From Metridium senile (Eukaryota; Cnidaria; Anthozoa; Actiniaria; Metridiidae), in the NCBI GenBank assembly GCA_949775045.1, contig OX459104.1, positions 12,943,655 through 13,007,654 of the forward strand: DNA of 64,000 nt, read 5' to 3'. The translations under genes and the position numbers were made by a program. The notes beneath the pieces were generated by a model. That model was not told the DNA's origin and did no database searches. It worked only from the letters and a program-made list of their open reading frames with translations. Below, one piece after another: positions 62,150-64,000 of this stretch (position 1 is its first letter; the number at the start of each line of letters is the position of its first letter).

Positions 62150-64000
62150 TTAGTACATTTTAATGTAGCGTAACAGTATGGCTGCAGTGATGATTCCAAA
62201 GAACTGCAAAATACAAAGCATATGATTAGCATACAAGAAATAGGTTATATGAATTCACACTATTCTCTTGATATTATTTCACCACAATCTGCATAACTAG
62301 GAATCTCTCATCAAAAAAGTCTTTTGGAATTTCACAATATGCCTCCAAGAACTCTTCCCATTTGTGTGACTGTCTGAACACTTTAAAGTTGTTGGCTTTT
62401 GTGGTGTCCTCCTGTCCAATCCCCAACCAAGGGTTTGGTGTGGAGGAAGGGGGCAGGGATTGCTTGTTGTACAGTATAAAACAACATATAAGAACCTATG
62501 TTTTTTTCAAGTTAGCCTGTATAGGTTCTTATATAAATGGTGCTTTCTGTCAATTTAGGCTGCTAGGTTCTCCCCCAAGGTTTTTGATATTTTTCCTTTA
62601 TATTATTGAAGGTTGAATTAATAAAAAGGGAGTGAAATACTACATGTATATACCTGGCAAAGACCAATTCCAATACCAACTCCAGCCAAAATGGTAAACT
62701 GGTCAACAAAATAGCTTTCCAACTTCTTGATACAGCCCTGATGTAAGAAGAAAATATACTATTAGGTCATAAGGGAAAAAAAGATGAAAAAGAAAATAAC
62801 CTTCATTATCATATAACCCATATTTTGCCCGGCGCACGCTCTTAAGAAAACCTTTGTAAAAAGTCATGTGATGGGGTCCGTACCGCTTTTTTCACCTGGT
62901 CCGTACAAACACGTACGGACCAGCTACTCAAAACATCACAACAAAAATGGCCTTTAAATTAAAAAGAGTGGGTCATATGATAAAAAACTTATTGACTGAG
63001 TTAGGTCGGGCCGCATGGGAAAATATTTGGCTCTTGGTCATTTGTACATCATGACCGCGAGCCAAATATTTTCCCATCCGGCCCTCCCACTCAGTCAATA
63101 AGTACTTACTCTTTTCTACCATACAATACATCCATTATTCACAGTTAAACCTTTTTTACAGTCTCAATGTGCCCTGCTAATACTACAGTTTCATGGTATC
63201 TAGCACTGCTGTACAAATTGACAAAAGGTGCATTTGCACAATCAAATGTGTTTTCTATTGTTTAGCATTAGCATTTTCTTGTGCTTGGCTTGGAATGTGT
63301 GAATGTTTTTACAACAAATCGAGGCTTTAACCTGTGCAAATGCGCCTTTTGCCAAATAGAACAGCGGTGCTAGATAACCTCAAACTGGAGTATTTGGGAG
63401 ACTCATGACTCACTACCTCTACATTGAGGCACACAACTCTGCTGACATGTTCATTCTTGTCACATGTGAATCTAGCCATGCACTCAAACCATATTTAGTG
63501 TGAGAAACCTATTGAAAAAGTAGACCTGTGGCATTTAGTCTCACACTTTTAACGATGTTGTATTCTGGGGAGCAGGCATTTACAGAAGTAGACCATAGGA
63601 GAATAGAATGTGACAAACATGGCTCATCCTCGGGAACCCAGGGGTATTCTTCTGTCGCTCGTTTCTCGCTTCCACAACATATACCCCTGGGAATGTAGTC
63701 TGTTGGAGCTTGTTCCGGAAGTCAAAATTCAAACTTATTTAACGACTTCTTTGAATGGTTATCTTGATTTTAATTGGTCGACCTAATAAGGTCGACCAAT
63801 CAGAAAAGAGCTGAATTTTGATTACAACCATTACAAGATTGATTATGCTGTTTCAAGCTTTACCTCAGTATTGATGTTAGATGGATGATCCCGTCTACCA
63901 CATTGACTGGAAATTGTTTTACAGCAAGAATCTGGTACAGTATTGTTCCCACTGATGTCACTTTGTTTCCAGGCAGTGGTGTTCCAACTTTTAGCATTAA
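62150..64000 (-). CDS. Tetraspanin, last three exons (5' part outside window)
   Basis: Visible exons in gene order: 63864-64000 (continues past the edge), 62654-62737 and 62150-62203. The first encodes the end of the large extracellular loop: NAKSWNTTAWKQSDISGNNT, then VPDSCCKTISSQCGRRDHPS; the PxSCC motif and further cysteines are diagnostic of tetraspanins, and two N-glycosylation sequons (NTT, NNT) are present. The next gives GCIKKLESYFVDQF and a fourth membrane helix with GVGIGIGLCQ. The last finishes FFGIITAAILLRYIKMY-stop, with the usual short cytoplasmic tail. Introns are phase 0. Tetraspanins organise membrane microdomains with integrins and other partners. The CCG motif and spans 1-3 must lie to the right. 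Subfamily is not assignable. Confidence 0.88.
62985..63108. mobile_element. Hairpin MITE in tetraspanin intron
   Basis: ACTTATTGACTGAGTTAGGT... and its inverse (CCACTCAGTCAATAAGT), then GGGAAAATATTTGGCTC / GAGCCAAATATTTTCCC, around TTGGTCATTTGTACATCATGACC. Confidence 0.88.
63187..63400. mobile_element. MITE family D, copy 2
   Basis: GTATCTAGCACTGCTGTACA and GCGGTGCTAGATAACCTCAA, then ATTGACAAAAGGTGCATTTG / AAATGCGCCTTTTGCCAAAT; matches 12329-12570, ending AACTGGAGTATTT. Tetraspanin intron. Confidence 0.8.

Overview
The window looks like nuclear DNA of an early-branching animal, most likely a cnidarian and probably an anthozoan. It is AT-rich, its genes have many short exons with GT-AG introns, and it encodes animal-specific families: TRIM-NHL, an SLC4 bicarbonate transporter, an adiponectin-receptor-type PAQR and a tetraspanin. 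The spaces between exons are packed with short foldback (MITE-like) elements, tRNA-derived SINEs and microsatellites. The cnidarian placement is inference from gene and repeat style; no species is claimed.

Layout. 1-811 (minus): 5' part of an unidentified Ser/Thr-rich, probably nuclear protein running off the left edge. 812-6137: repeat-rich spacer with nested foldbacks and a 320-bp TTTTA/TTTCA array. 6138-8213 (plus): complete intronless TRIM-NHL protein of 691 aa. 8214-14497: spacer with MITEs, ribozyme-like repeat termini and a decayed transposon gene. 14498-34018 (minus): complete 19-exon SLC4 Na+/HCO3- cotransporter of 1,259 aa, whose exon phases all agree. 37145-49507 (minus): 16 visible exons of an LRRC74-like leucine-rich-repeat/EF-hand protein; a phase break points to one more exon lost in the 200-N assembly gap at 48622-48821. 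49859-57040 (plus): complete 5-exon adiponectin-receptor-like PAQR of 548 aa with an unusual amphipathic-repeat N-terminus, head-to-head with the LRRC74-like gene across a 351-bp shared promoter. 57041-62149: spacer with nested insertions. 62150-64000 (minus): last three exons of a tetraspanin that continues beyond the right edge.

The genes form no operon or obvious pathway. The SLC4, PAQR and tetraspanin products are membrane proteins, the TRIM-NHL is a probable cytoplasmic E3 ligase/RNA regulator, and the LRR/EF-hand protein is of unknown function. Exon models were made by hand from GT-AG sites, phase continuity and family knowledge.

The most interesting signals are: (1) several unrelated repeat families carrying the same hammerhead-ribozyme-like core (CTGANGA, one base, hairpin, GAAA, flanked by a closing stem); (2) an 85-bp minisatellite that has copied an SLC4 splice acceptor plus the first 47 coding bases five extra times; (3) a 42-bp minisatellite immediately after an LRRC74-like exon that would read through in frame as a 14-residue repeat; (4) several levels of foldback elements nested in one another, allowing insertion order to be read.
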